A stretch of 64,000 bases of DNA from assembly GCF_943734655.1 (NCBI RefSeq), contig NC_071355.1:241699183-241763182 (forward strand). The letters are read 5' to 3'. Shown one piece after another: positions 45,401-53,709 of the stretch; the first letter of the stretch is position 1, and the number at the start of each line of letters is the position of its first letter. The stretch comes from Sabethes cyaneus (lineage: Eukaryota > Arthropoda > Insecta > Diptera > Culicidae). The position numbers were made by a program, and so were the translations under genes. The notes beneath the pieces are model-generated. The model was not told the origin of the DNA and made no database searches. It was given only the letters and a program-made list of their open reading frames with translations.

Positions 45401-45930
45401 GTTGCTGTGCCATTTCCTCCGGAACTGGGTGGTGGGGGCGACGGTATGCTTCGTTTACTACTACTGCTGCTACTGCTAGTGCTGCTGGTGGTGCTCCCAT
45501 TGGTGGCTATGCTACTGTTATGGTGAGGGAGGTGCTGCTGCTGATGTTGCTGTTGTTGCTGGGAGTGATGATCACTACCACTTAGTGGATGATTGTGGCC
45601 ATTGTCCTGCTGCAATTGTTGCTGCTGTTGCTGCTGCTGTTGCTGCTGCTGTTGCTGACCGACCGGATGGTGATGATGGTGATGGTGGTTATGGTGATGC
45701 TGAAGCAGATAGACTGCCGATGCTGGCGAGGACAGTGAGGTGGAGAGAAAATCATTTGCTTGTGCTTCATCGCCGCTGTTGCTGCTGTTGTGGTTGCTTC
45801 TGACTAGTAGCGAGCTGACGTTTGTTCGATTGTCACCCCCGCTGACAGCGAGCACTACCGTCGTTGGGGAAGACTTCGAAGAGGTTGGCGATGCGTCTAG
45901 CATCAGGGAAGATGCGGTTGAGCTTTCCTG
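26556..45930 (-). CDS. Ets96B: PEA3-subfamily ETS transcription factor (Ets96B/ETV1-4-5 type), spliced gene
   Basis: Coding exons on the minus strand: 45930-45336, 45258-45061, 36306-36169 and 27493-26556. Every junction is GT-AG and every intron is phase 1, so the reading frame is continuous. From the ATG at 45903 the protein would be 613 residues. The N-terminal half is low-complexity: His runs, a Gln run, a Ser run and an Ala run. A sumoylation-like V-K-R-E-P-S-D occurs in the third exon. The ETS domain lies at about 430-516 (L-W-Q-F-L-V-A-L-L-D, W-T-G-R-G-M-E-F-K-L, E-E-V-A-R-R-W-G, N-Y-D-K-L-S-R-S-L-R-Y-Y-Y). It includes the two DNA-contacting arginines of R-S-L-R and the PEA3-typical D-P-E-A-L-F after it. 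PEA3 factors bind GGAA sites and act downstream of receptor tyrosine kinase signalling. The usual acidic N-terminal activation block was not found. Introns of 8.7, 8.8 and 0.08 kb hold many transposons. Confidence 0.9.
27494..28704 (-). other. Ets96B intron, unique part next to the last exon
   Basis: Intronic by the splice model. Short frames at 27558-27869 and 27749-27997 have no motif. No repeat family is recognised. Confidence 0.4.
28705..30330 (+). pseudogene. RTE-like non-LTR retrotransposon, interrupted and decayed
   Basis: The endonuclease remnant from 28705 reads N-Y-N-L-I-N-V, H-D-V-K-I-M-I-G-N-V-N-A-Q-I-G, and I-D-G-R-H-F. It is split at 29095 by a SINE pair and resumes at 29516 with L-D-V-I-D-V. 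The RT part follows with Q-L-E-N-G-K-A-A-G-K (29920 on), then R-G-I-P-L-L-N-S-A and V-L-F-C-I-L-R-P-L-A-E (30040-30130). Many stops and deletions are present. It lies antisense in the ETS intron between 36168 and 27494. Confidence 0.75.
29096..29515. repeat. Head-to-head inverted pair of C-tract SINE-like repeats inserted in the RTE element
   Basis: A 10-bp direct repeat actttttgga at 29086-29095 and 29516-29525 brackets the insert and restores the RTE endonuclease sequence when removed. The left half (29110-29280) is the reverse of the family's 3' segment, poly-T then gaaacgatgattctacaatt, a G-rich run, and gtagctatta. The right half (29280-29515) is a plus-oriented copy with ggttcaaatccggt, the poly-C run and the A-rich end. 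The two halves form a long hairpin. Confidence 0.75.
30440..31985 (-). pseudogene. CR1/T1-like non-LTR retrotransposon, decayed
   Basis: Minus-strand blocks in order: S-S-S-K-A-G-P-D-G-I near 31700, V-W-K-T-A-H-I-M-F-P-V-H-K, A-A-S-K-L-F-E-L-V-I (31500), H-G-F-I-A-G-R-S-T-T-T-N-L-L, and a damaged motif A. Then come N-P-E-K-C-S-I-I-S-F and V-V-Q-V-K-D-L-D-V-I-L-D, and the C-terminal L-P-S-Y-E-R-R-C-R-L-I-H-L-E. Several frameshifts. The tail matches the 8190-8985 copy. It is sense-oriented relative to the ETS gene, so it is transcribed within that intron. Confidence 0.8.
32040..33760 (+). pseudogene. RTE-like non-LTR retrotransposon with internal deletion
   Basis: Endonuclease pieces: W-D-C-R-S-L-N-G near 32075, then L-R-I-N-G-R-F-F-N-I and I-K-I-A-I-G-D-F-N-A-Q-T-G near 32470. 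S-D-H-C-L-V follows near 32755. A deletion joins this at about 32840 to RT: I-I-C-P-I-Y-K-K-G-D-E-L-D-C, L-S-P-I-A-N-R-F-V-R-T-Y-Q-A-S-F, T-T-N-H-I-F-T-L-R-Q, F-V-D-F-K-A-A-Y-D-T-I-D-R. Catalytic C-F-A-D-D-M-N-I-I-G follows at 33420. It is the best preserved RTE-like copy here but has frameshifts at about 33330 and elsewhere. A short triplicated unit, cttacacaagtacggt, lies at about 32630-32675. Confidence 0.85.
33761..36168 (-). other. Ets96B intron, largely unique
   Basis: No transposon or coding signature is clear. Several frames of 60-124 codons at 35200-36030 overlap on both strands and lack motifs. The unusual density of overlapping open frames may reflect moderate GC content, not genes. 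Confidence 0.4.
36169..36306 (-). CDS. Ets96B: Ets96B coding exon with the V-K-R-E-P sumoylation-like motif
   Basis: Acceptor CTTCTGTTCACAG|GTAAAC and donor AGCGACG|GTAAGT enclose 138 bp (46 codons, phase 1 to phase 1). It encodes a short Ala run and P-P-Q-L-V-K-R-E-P-S-D, resembling the I/V-K-x-E sumoylation sites of PEA3 proteins. Two bases (GT) join the G from the upstream exon to make Gly. The terminal G joins TA of the last exon to make Val. Being symmetric, the exon could be skipped without loss of frame. Confidence 0.8.
36307..36955 (-). other. Ets96B intron; TTTA microsatellite
   Basis: An (ATTT)n run lies at 36902-36928, abutting the start of the CR1-like element. It is a common 3'-terminal tail for such elements and may be that element's own 3' repeat. 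Nothing else is recognised. Confidence 0.4.
36956..38540 (-). pseudogene. CR1/T1-like non-LTR retrotransposon, best preserved copy (RT and C-terminus)
   Basis: From 38540 the minus strand shows a frameshifted F-S-A-G-P-D-G-I region. A 235-codon frame (38360-37653) follows, with V-Y-K-T-G-D-R-R-N-V-R-H-N-R-G-I, L-S-A-A-S-K-L-F-E, Q-P-G-F-I-P-G-L-S-V-C-T-N-L, Y-T-D-L-K-A-A-L-D-R-I-D-H, S-G-V-P-Q-G-S-N-M-G-P-L-I-F, and V-Y-A-D-D-L-K-L-F. A second frame of 202 codons (37576-36968) gives the connection and C-terminal domains. The main break is near 37580-37650. The endonuclease half is absent (5' truncation), as expected from incomplete reverse transcription. Sense orientation inside an ETS intron. 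Confidence 0.88.
38549..38763. mobile_element. Palindromic MITE with TCCAGCTTTTTACGAGCC termini, copy 2
   Basis: Same family as 19531-19747, here with perfect 18-bp ends and TA immediately outside both (38547-38548 and 38764-38765). The 215 bp fold into a near-complete hairpin. It sits directly at the truncated 5' edge of the CR1-like copy. Confidence 0.88.
38764..39004. other. Short unique intronic stretch
   Basis: Nothing recognised. The phrase atagagatacagtaatatagagac shows minor local repetition. Confidence 0.3.
39005..39600. repeat. Degenerate minisatellite, about 12-bp unit (ttgaaattggac-type)
   Basis: Variants of ttgaaattgga(c/g) and tgaaattgaactt recur in two blocks (about 39005-39243 and 39455-39590), separated by a SINE. 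Units are diverged but the T-T-G-A-A-A-T-T core persists. Chance open frames of about 100 codons result from the 3n repeat period. Confidence 0.7.
39245..39450 (+). repeat. tRNA-derived SINE inserted in the minisatellite
   Basis: The tRNA-like head has an A-box-like stretch (tcgaggtaagatgctgg) and a B box TGTTCGAATCTC at about 39297-39308. The body contains caataggatcgtagcactg, ccccgcactgtcctgtattc and cggttgcgaagtctgtcg, and it ends aggctttctgtttt. This wording matches a mosquito SINE family that I recognise but cannot name with certainty. Splitting the minisatellite into two blocks shows that it came later. Confidence 0.75.
39625..40437 (+). repeat. 800-bp polypyrimidine tract
   Basis: The plus strand is almost exclusively T and C with occasional G (tttctttt, ccctcttttt, tcgtttttc and similar) for about 810 bp. 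It gives long chance frames rich in Phe, Leu and Ser on one strand and Lys and Glu on the other. A loose unit such as c-c-c-g-t-t-t-t-c can be seen. It ends exactly where a repeat beginning gacgtaggactacgtct starts. Confidence 0.85.
40431..40925 (+). repeat. Histone-linked dispersed repeat with a tandem duplication of about 200 bp
   Basis: Begins tgacgtaggactacgtctta and continues with a 90-bp block whose reverse complement appears at 58516-58591, the right flank of the LOA insertion, and in diverged form at 61580-61650. Two tandem units follow (about 40540-40730 and 40735-40920). Each has tca(a/t)at(a/t)ttc, tacaccaat(a/c)ga(t/c)cgg, and attgaaaaattgaaaataa. It leads directly into the H2A pseudogene. 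Confidence 0.65.
41080..41420 (+). pseudogene. Histone H2A pseudogene
   Basis: Frame 1 has S-R-A-R-L-Q-F-P-V-G-R-I-H-R-L-L-R-K-G-K-Y-A-E-R-V (41102-41176). A frameshift after it breaks the G-A-G-A-P-V segment. The next frame continues with A-V-M-K-Y-L-A-A-E-V-L-K-L-A-G-N, then a second damaged part (R-D-N-K-K-T-R-I-I-P-R-H-L-Q is lost), then I-R-N-N-E-E-L-N-K-L-L-S-G-V-T. It ends with the canonical P-K-K-T-E-K-K-A and a stop. No introns, as for normal histones. With two frameshifts and altered core residues it is not functional. The 12 N-terminal residues are not recognisable. Confidence 0.9.
42090..42410 (+). pseudogene. Chimeric histone pseudogene: H2A core joined to an H2B fragment
   Basis: From about 42172 the sequence gives G-A-G-A, then A-V-M-K-Y-L-A-A-E-V-L-E-L-A-G-N-K. 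After a frameshift it gives R-D-K-K-T-T-R-S-I-P-R-H-L-Q-L-A. Where H2A should continue, it changes to an H2B-like stretch (N-G-F-V-N, then R-I-A-A-E-A, then N-K; 42345-42405). Five or so residues of the H2B helix (D-I-F-E) are missing. H2A and H2B are normally separate, often divergent genes, so this head-to-tail fusion reflects rearrangement within a dying histone repeat. Confidence 0.8.
42446..43103 (-). repeat. Histone-associated repeat, copy A (inverted relative to 52930-53575)
   Basis: The reverse complement matches 52930-53575 along nearly its whole length. Examples are the end acaacccctctgat, the block ctacgtcacctacg, and the open segment V-A-R-D-Q-K-T-Y-F-R-H. That segment (about 42620-42690, minus) may be a diverged H2A piece (E-V-L-E-L-A-G-N-A-A-R-D-N-K), but the match is weak. 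Copies A and B are about 10 kb apart in opposite orientation. Confidence 0.75.
43104..45060 (-). other. Ets96B intron, AT-rich, no gene recognised
   Basis: Contains local direct duplications, for example ttgaattttataaaggtt at about 43280-43330 and tataaagttta repeated at 43790-43815, and a small inverted pair around atcaatggctaggg / agccgattgat (44360-44400). No transposase or RT. Confidence 0.35.
45061..45258 (-). CDS. Ets96B: Ets96B coding exon with His and Ala runs
   Basis: Acceptor CTTTCCCGTAG|ACTACT and donor CATGCCG|GTAAGT. It is 198 bp, phase 1 to phase 1. It encodes D-Y-Y-S-E-Y-R-L-G-S-E-Y-R-L-N-S-H, then nine or so His, alternating H-P-H, and a run of seven Ala. It starts with AC that completes an Asp codon with the preceding exon's G. 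Separated from the upstream exon by only 77 bp. Confidence 0.85.
45336..45930 (-). CDS. Ets96B: Ets96B first recognised coding exon (Ser/His/Gln-rich)
   Basis: Acceptor CTGTTCACAG|CAGGAA at 45930 and donor CACAATG|GTAAAT at 45336. The first ATG is at 45903 (context ccctgATGc). The frame is also open upstream to the acceptor, so coding could begin in an earlier exon. The product has a His run, about 14 consecutive Gln, a second Gln-rich stretch, a Ser run, and P-S-P-P-P-P-S-S. Such homopolymers are usual in dipteran developmental regulators and vary in length between strains. Confidence 0.8.
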
Positions 45931-48779
45931 CTGTGAACAGATTTTTCAAGGAAAACCCCGAAGCAAAAAAGAAGAGACAGAAAGAAAGGAATTGCTTTTG
46001 AGTTCAATCAAGTTCATCATTTATCAAAAGATGGTTTCCACTGTGGGTTGTATCCAGTCCAAGGTAGAATCACAGCGAGGGGTTATTGCATTTAATATTT
46101 CTATTAGTGACTAGTCTATTAATTTTACGCTGACATTCTAACGTTTGACAAGCTCTGATGTGCCGTATAAATTGATATAGAGGGGAGTCTGCAAAAAGAT
46201 CAACCTGTGTTTAAAAATTGTAAAACGCTTAATTTTACATGATACACATTGTAAGGGAGTTCCTTTCATTTTTTGGAGTGGAGATACATGCTTCGTGTCT
46301 AAAGTTTACATAATTACTTATTCTCAATATGTGAACCAATATTGAAGTCATGATATTGGTTTTGTTTATTTTATGATAATAGGCCGTATGAATAAAACAG
46401 TTTGCTTTACTTTTCCCGTGTAAATCTTATGGGAGCATTTGCTCTAGCTCTTTTATTCATATGGCCTAATATCTTCGGAAGTGCGAAACTTTGTTAAAAA
46501 AACCGTTGGAAAACTATCGCCAAGAATATTGTTTAAGAGTTCAATGTGAGATAAAGCAAAGTGTAGCTTTGTGTTGTTTAAAACAAATATAGCTATGAAC
46601 CAAAACAGGTTGCGCTAATTATAAGGTAAGTTTGAGAAGCTATTATAAAGAAAACTGTACTGATTTTGCTCGAGTTCAATTGCATTCAGCAGTTTTCTCT
46701 GGTTGAAGATACGCCCAATTGACGGTAGAATCGGTAGAAGGTAGGTGCTAAAGAAACATTAAAGTAAAGTCAAGCTATTTTAATCGATACCTACAACAAT
46801 TTTAAATGAGCTCTCCATTTTTTTCCTGCGAATATGTAAGCTCTGCTCACTTCAAATGTAATCCATTACCTTGTTTGTTGAAAGATTCCGAATTAGCTTC
46901 TCAAAGCTAATCGTGTAATCGTCTTAACCGAAAACATTTTCGTCTAATGGAATTACTCTTGAAGAAAGCAACAGTTTCTGCAGGAACACCCCACTACGGA
47001 TGGACGGTCTGGTCAGTCCCCGGAGGGAACATACACTTTCGGTTGAGCCAAACCATTCATCCGCAGTCAGTGTCATCAAGTGAATGACATAATATTTAGC
47101 ACATACCATCAGGAGCAAATCAGCAGGGAGGCCCCATCGGCAAGTGTGAAGTGAAGGCAGGCAGGACACATTGAAGACATCGAGTTCACACCCCACGACG
47201 ATGACGCGGGGGCGACACAGTCTCTCTCAAAGGACATTTCCCACCCTTCGTCCGTCTATTCATCTCTTACCCCGCGAAAAGTATGTAATTGTTCCGGTAA
47301 ACATAATTGGCTACGGTTCCGGGTCATCGCTCATGTCACATCTATTCTTTGATGAATGTTTGCTCAACCACCGACTACGGGTGGCAGGATGCCAGTCGAC
47401 AAACATGTGTGTAAAACAATACAGCCATTGTTGACGCAAACTCATTAGGTAATTGCCCTGCTGATTCCAGCAACACCTTGATGAACCATTGAAGACGAAA
47501 TGTCCTCCAGGCTGGCTGTCGCTCCTGAATGACATCTATATTTACGTTCTCTTTAATGCGGGTGGTGTCCCCCCCCAATTGAAGCCGAAGGTGTCGTTAT
47601 CGATCACACTTTTGTCACCGCGGAAAAGCCTCCGACATCGAGAGGAGTGTAGCGTAACCAAAGGTTAAACGTAATTTCCGCCACCGGAGGTGAGTTCGCG
47701 ATTTCCGTCGTGAGATTGATTTTTCAACGCGCACGACTCGTGGTTCTCAGCTGCGGGCTATAGGTGTTTAATGTGATTCATCTGCACATTTAAGATAGGT
47801 AGTTTAAGTTATTTGAAGAATAAAATTAGATCGTCCAAAAATATGAGTCAAATTTTATGGTATAGAATCTGTTGCGTATATTCCAAACGAGCCAGATTAG
47901 GCTCAAGATTTATCCATTAATCCATAACAAGAGGCAAGAGAGCAAAAAGACCAATTTTGGGTCCGAGTAGCAGCGCTAACGTATATTACGGAGTGTTCAG
48001 TCTGATCCGTGCGTCCTACAGTAATGGTTAAAATTTATTGTTATTGAACGAGAATGAGACATCAGCCTCAACATTTAAAGGCTCAAACACAACAGATAAT
48101 GATTATAACTCGTTGCAGAAAACTGACGGGATTTAGTTTCGCACCATGTATATAATCCATATGTTCGCAAATCATTCAAAAATTATTTCCTATTTATCAA
48201 ATTCTAATCATTTAGTGATAAAAATTTCACGAAAGGGCTTTTTTGAGTTCTGCATGGTTGGTAGAAAAGTGTGTACACTTGTACACTATCCTTAAATATT
48301 GTAATAACTATAAATTCCATGTAAGAAATAAGGTGTGTTTTGATTTTTCATAAAATTTGTTAAGTTAAAATTTAATGGCCATTTTTGATATACGACTTAC
48401 GAAAAAATATGGGAAAGAGCAAAGCAAAAAACAACAAAGCGATCGTTGTTTTTGTCATTTTATGCAGATGGAATTTATTCGAGTTTGACATTTCATACAG
48501 AAAATCGACCGTCATTGTCGCTCATGGAAACCTCGATACCTATAGATAAGATACCGTTCCGATTCTAATTTCGGACGACTTCAAACACTTCGGACACTTT
48601 AGCATGAAATGCACATTAAAATTGCTAATAAGACAAAATCATGCGCTTATTATACACCATGGTGTTCATTAGCGTGTCCCCAATCCGGGGAGGTATAACG
48701 ACAAGCTGTAAAACTCCTTGTTGGGAATCAGTAGGCGCTGAAGAAAAGGGAAAACTCAGATTTTTACATGATTAGCTTA
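45931..48779 (-). other. First ETS intron, proximal part; largely unique
   Basis: Apart from the 89-bp palindrome at 46380-46468, no repeat or gene is clear. Frames at 46924-47196, 47171-47434 and 47311-47578 overlap on both strands without motifs. A donor-like GCCACCGGAG|GTGAGT lies on the plus strand at about 47690, without a supporting exon. Confidence 0.35.
46380..46468. mobile_element. 89-bp palindromic MITE-like element
   Basis: The ends taggccgtatgaataaaa and ttttattcatatggccta are inverse, 17 of 18 positions pairing. The interior is not repeated in this window. Probable small non-autonomous DNA element. Confidence 0.6.
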
Positions 48780-49770
48780 CCGTGACCGCTCCTTATTCTA
48801 CGCAGCTCCTAATTATGCGCATTTTTCTTTATATAAGTATTTTTGAAAATTGTGCATAACTATTATCATTGCGTTATTTTTTTTATAAATGTCTGTTGAA
48901 TATTACGCCATTATTCACAAACGGGCTATAATATTTGAGAGCGAAATAATTTAACGTAAAACTGAAAGTATTTTATATGGCAGAAAACATTGTCGTTCGC
49001 ACCAACACTAAGATTGTCCTTCTAGAAAATTAACAAATTTATGATCGAAATTCTTTGCTATGATCAAATTACCCAGCATAATTAGAAAGAATAATTAGTT
49101 TTGGTCATGTTTTAGACAAAAAGAGTGATTGCATTCACTGCTTTCCTTAGAACAATGCGATGCAATAATGCGCAGATTTAGGCACAAATTTTTTATTCAT
49201 GTTCCAAATTCTGCGCAGTAATGCATTCTTCGAACATATCGCGAAAGAATACGCAACCTCACCTAAATGGCTGAGGTGTAGAGGCATGAAAATTCAAGTA
49301 GAACCTTTAACTTGCATTGATTGAAATCCTGTGTTGCGCCTCTGGATCCGAACCTACAAGCACTAAAATATGGATGTTTTCTATTTTTTTAATGTCCAAC
49401 CTCACGGGACTGTCAGAGAGTGGGGAAGTGGTTTCTTTATGAAAACACAATTTTTAGTATTAACGTGTAATGTTCAGTATGCAGAAAACCCGAGCCAAAT
49501 CGCCCTTCACGTTATCGAGAATAAAATATTTAAAATGATGCAATCCAAATGAAAACAATATTCCTTTGCCACTCGGACAGCACTAGAAGGCCGGATCATG
49601 GATCTAATTATGGTAATGGCTAAAGCGGGATTTTTTGGTGTGCTTTCAGCGTATAAAGACATAAACAGCATGGCAGGAGTATTTATTTTCACTTTTTGGG
49701 TGCGCAGAATTAGGAGCAAACATGCGCAGAATTAGGAACATGGGCAAGAAAGTGCGCAGAATTAGGCACC
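48780..49770. repeat. Region built from a recurring gcgcagaattagg motif
   Basis: The motif tgcgcagaattagg(a/c) occurs at about 49702, 49728 and 49754 (three in 55 bp). It occurs inverted as tcctaattatgcgcat near 48808, and in diverged form near 49168 (gcgcagatttagg), 49212 (inverse) and 49940. The opposite orientation at the two ends suggests a composite element of about 1 kb with repeated sub-terminal motifs, as seen in some DNA transposons. No transposase. Confidence 0.5.
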
Positions 49771-50229
49771 GTGGATAAGTTTACAAAACGAAAAATATGC
49801 TCAATTGTTGGTCGACTTATAATTCCCACATTTTTTACTAGATATTATAGACCGTAGCACTACATGTTGCTGCTATCCACGTTGTTAATTTAAATCTAGA
49901 ACACTTAGAATAGCGGAAGAATCACAAAAATGTCTTAACTGCGCAGAATATGGTACGTTCACGGTACTCTTAGCGTTTTGCGTAATAGTCGCTGTTTTTT
50001 TTATTTTCATTATTTTATTAATTTTAAAGCGATTTTCTTTGCTTGTTAGGATTATTAGATACGTGAAAGGTATGATGTATCATATAAACCAAAGTTGAAA
50101 TACAGTAACAAATGCTTTATGTTAAGGATATCAGGAAAATTTAAGTGACCGAAATTTGAATCACATTTTACACGAGCGATTCAAACTTCGGACAGTCACG
50201 AATAATATCTGATTTTCAGGTTCTTATCT

Positions 50230-51010
50230 TACAAAAATAAGTTATCCCAAGGGTAAGTCGCTGAGAACATTTCGTTCACCTCATTCATAGAAATTTTGTT
50301 CAGTCTGTGCTTTACTGTGCCGCTGAGGTGCTGATCGTGTGAAACCTGTCAAACTCACCTGCGCCCAGCCAGACTGTTTTGATCGTTTAGACCTTATAGA
50401 CAATAACAAAATCGGCAGGGCCGCTAACTTCTAACATTTCAAAATTTAAATGCCAAAAATGCGGGCCACAGTGTGCCATGAACTGTGAAATGTAAAGAAT
50501 CTGACTAAAGAAGTGACAGGTAACTCATTTTCAGTTCGTCGAAACCAAGTGCGCATGAATCTCGATGAAACCTTCTGAATCTTTTGCTCGAAAACTTGCG
50601 GAGTATCAGTCGATGAACGCGACTGAAAATAATGACTGCAAGCAAACGGCAACAAATATCATCGTAACATCACGAAATCGATCCGTGCTGCCTAACGAAA
50701 ACACCAGGCAATCAAATTTGTATCGTACAGTTCATAAAATCGCCTAAATGTTGAACTCGAAAAAATATTGTTCGAACTTTTCCTAGCAACTTTGAACAGA
50801 GTCACGCACAACAATCATCGTTGAGCAAATCAGGTTTAATGATGACAGGAGACCGCGAGTGACTGAGCTCCAATGTCTTTTCTTTAGTCAGATTCTTTAG
50901 TGAAATGAATGTACCGCAATTGTAATCAATGAGGTAAACTGTTTCCTAAATTGAGCCTGCAACAATGTTCTAAGCGACTTACCCTTGAGTTATCCTGCTT
51001 ATAAAGCTGT
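50230..51010. mobile_element. Nested inverted-repeat element
   Basis: Outer arms: aagttatcccaagggtaagt (about 50239) and acttacccttgagttatcct (about 50978), with tcgctgagaacatt / aatgttctaagcg continuing inward. An inner inverted pair, aaagaatctgactaaagaa (50495) and ttctttagtcagattcttt (50880), lies inside. This could be one long-TIR element or one element inserted in another. No coding region. Confidence 0.6.
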
Positions 51011-51073
51011 GCAAATTGAACCTGCTTTAAATGCCGTTCGCGCAGTCTCAAAATGCTTGCCAACTAACTATTA

Positions 51074-51311
51074 GCGAATTCATAAATTAACCTGGGTTCG
51101 TGCTAACTCAAACCCGAAATTTATGAACGATACGGGCAGTTTGACAGATCGACCCGTAAACCGTAATGCTAGACAGTTTTAACCTGCGCTTCAAACTGAA
51201 TGCTGTCAGTTTAACCGAAATGCAATCTCGGTTAATTTATGAACGCTTTGACAGCACTTCGATTAAAACTGAGTGCTAATCGACCTGAGCCAGGTTAATT
51301 TATGAATTCGC
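51074..51311. mobile_element. MITE with 22-bp TIRs and TA duplication
   Basis: The ends gcgaattcataaattaacct and aggttaatttatgaattcgc are perfect inverse repeats, flanked by TA at 51072-51073 and 51312-51313. The interior has further copies of taatttatgaacg in both orientations. About 238 bp, non-coding. Confidence 0.85.
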
Positions 51312-51313
51312 TA

Positions 51314-52929
51314 TATGTAAGTTTCCATTGAAATGGTTTTACGCGTGAAAAGCCAAATCATACTACTAGGCGGATAGGAAAGGCAAATGCTCAGTAAAAA
51401 TATATATATAAACTCAGTTAATTTACACGATAAACGTTAATTTTTATCAAAATACGCGTGTTTGAAGTCTGAGACAGAAATGTTCGTAGTTTGAATGAAG
51501 ACTATAAAAGTGTCCGAAGTTTGAATCACAATCGAACTGTACTTTATTAGTATTTTTTTCATATAAAACAGGATTTTATCGTCATTCTCAACATTATTCA
51601 GAAAAAATAAGTAAATTTTCATGCTGCTGAACTGTATAATACGATGAAATAATGATACCTTTGAACATTTTACTTGGGACAAAGTTGCAGCATAGCTTAA
51701 GTGTCCGAAGTTAGAATCAGCCTGGTAAATTCATCAGAAATTTTCATACGATATGCATAATATAATGAAGGTAATATCTAAACTTTTGGAAATGCACTAT
51801 TGAAAAACACATAAATATCAAGCATTGGTAAACCTAATAAATCAATTAGTCACATGTAAGCGCACCTTTTGCTTCCCAGGCATGTGAAGACAAATTTATA
51901 CAACAACTTTTTGATGTGATTTGCGTGTGTTTCCATTTTAGAAAAAAAATCTTTCCTTTCATCTTTCAATCAATTGTATCCATATGCTGTTAAAATATAT
52001 TCGAAACTGACACCAGTAACAGAATGCAAGGTTACATGAATTTAAATGCGGCGACTTTCTCAGTGAGGAATCAAACAGAAAGGAAAATAATTTTACAGTT
52101 TGCCGTGATTTATAAACGTACACGTAAGTCGCTTTATACGCGAAAAACACGTTCCGCGTAAATCAAAATCGCTTAAAAAACCGTAAATTCCGAAATTCGT
52201 GTAAAAAAACCGCGTGAATTCGAAAAGCCGCGTATATTCCAATTGAGCTAATTGAGCACATTCTCAAAAATTTCGAAAATCGGGTAAAAACCGCGTAAAT
52301 TTCGAAATTCGCGTAAAATATGGTAATATGGTTTATGAAACCGATAACCTTCCCGGGATTGGCAGGCCAAATTTTACTAGGAGATAAACATCTCTTGTCA
52401 AGAAATTTAGCTCTGCTCGTGTAAAGCGCGTAAATATCTTAGCACAAGTTCCCTTTTTGCGTCCATAATTATCACGATTCTCAAACGAATGAAAATTCAA
52501 ACCAAACTTGCAAGCTGTGTTGATTGTATCCATATGCTGAGTGCTTTAAAAGCACTCTAAACGAAAAATATCCAGACACACATGTGATTAACCCATTTTT
52601 AATTAAAATAACACGTTAAAAACACTGCCAGTTATCCCTACTTACCCTGTAAATAGCAGATTCGAAAAAAAGTTTCATCTTTCTCATTTCACGATTCCTA
52701 ATAAAAGCGTCAGAGATAAATAAAACGTTAGACAAAATAAAAATAATTCTAAAATTATACTATACATTAGCGAAACCAAAATAACAAAGAGGTGACACAA
52801 AAATTACACATAAGTAGCAGTGATATATAGATGATGCAATATTGGAACAAAACAATACAAAAATGATAAATGATTTAAAAATTCAACAAAGAAATACAAC
52901 AATAAATAACACAATAAAGAAGCAAAAAA
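51314..52929. other. AT-rich intronic DNA with two degenerate repeat patches
   Basis: At 51460-51720 the phrase gtccgaagttt(g/a)gaatca recurs; related phrases occur near 48590 and 50160-50200. At 52160-52325 there are degenerate units of ccgcgtaaattccgaaattc / gtaaaaaccgcg. No gene is recognised. Confidence 0.4.
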
Positions 52930-53575
52930 ATCAGAGGGGTTGTGCACAAGACACGACCGCATAGGTGACGTAGGACCACGTAAGTCTCTTTGTAGCGATA
53001 GTAGGATGTATCCATGTATGTAATAATACGATTCTTGATGTATACAAGCTACATACGTAACGTTTATCAAAGTAGAAACATTGTATACATTCAATCCTCA
53101 ACCGATTTTGGAGTTACATCCATGAATTAATTGAATATATTTTATTAAAACGAAACCAAGTCAGTAACTAAACCAAACAGTAAATAATTTTTTATATGTT
53201 TCTACGTTGAATAGTGCTTTTCCTCTGATAATCGGTAGACGGTACGCGTGAGTTTTCAAGAAGTTGAAAATTTTGCGCAACTTTTCTGCGGCTTACAAAA
53301 GAACACTGATAAAGAATTTACAACCTGCAGACGTTTTGGAAGTCGCAGAAAATGTCGCCCGTGACCAGAAAACTTATTTCCGTCATTTGTTGGTCGTCTC
53401 GTCCGCAATAGCTTTTCCCTCGGTGCCTGTTCAACTTTACCCTCGGTGCCTGTGTTATTATGGTATTAACTGGGCAAGAAAATATAATAAACTCTTCAAT
53501 CGTTGTGTGTCCCTTGAAAGGACCGATTGTTTGATTATTATAACTCCAGCTTGCAATAAACTTGCACTAACGCCA
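52930..53575 (+). repeat. Histone-associated repeat, copy B (inverted relative to 42446-43103)
   Basis: Begins atcagaggggttgtgcacaa and carries the open segment V-L-E-V-A-E-N-V-A-R-D-Q-K-T-Y-F-R-H at about 53335-53390. It ends with cttgcactaacg. A third fragment of the same left end occurs at 59655-59690. Compared with copy A it has an insertion of about 30 bp carrying the duplicated phrase ccctcggtgcctgt. Confidence 0.75.
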
Positions 53576-53709
53576 TTGGCGGAACTAGCGCTCATTTCTA
53601 GGGGGAGGCTTCGACCATTTTATTTCCTTGGCATATTAAAATTAAATGTACATTGATGCATAGGAACTTTAAGTTGTGATGCATATAAAAATTACTTTCA
53701 AGTTTTTAT

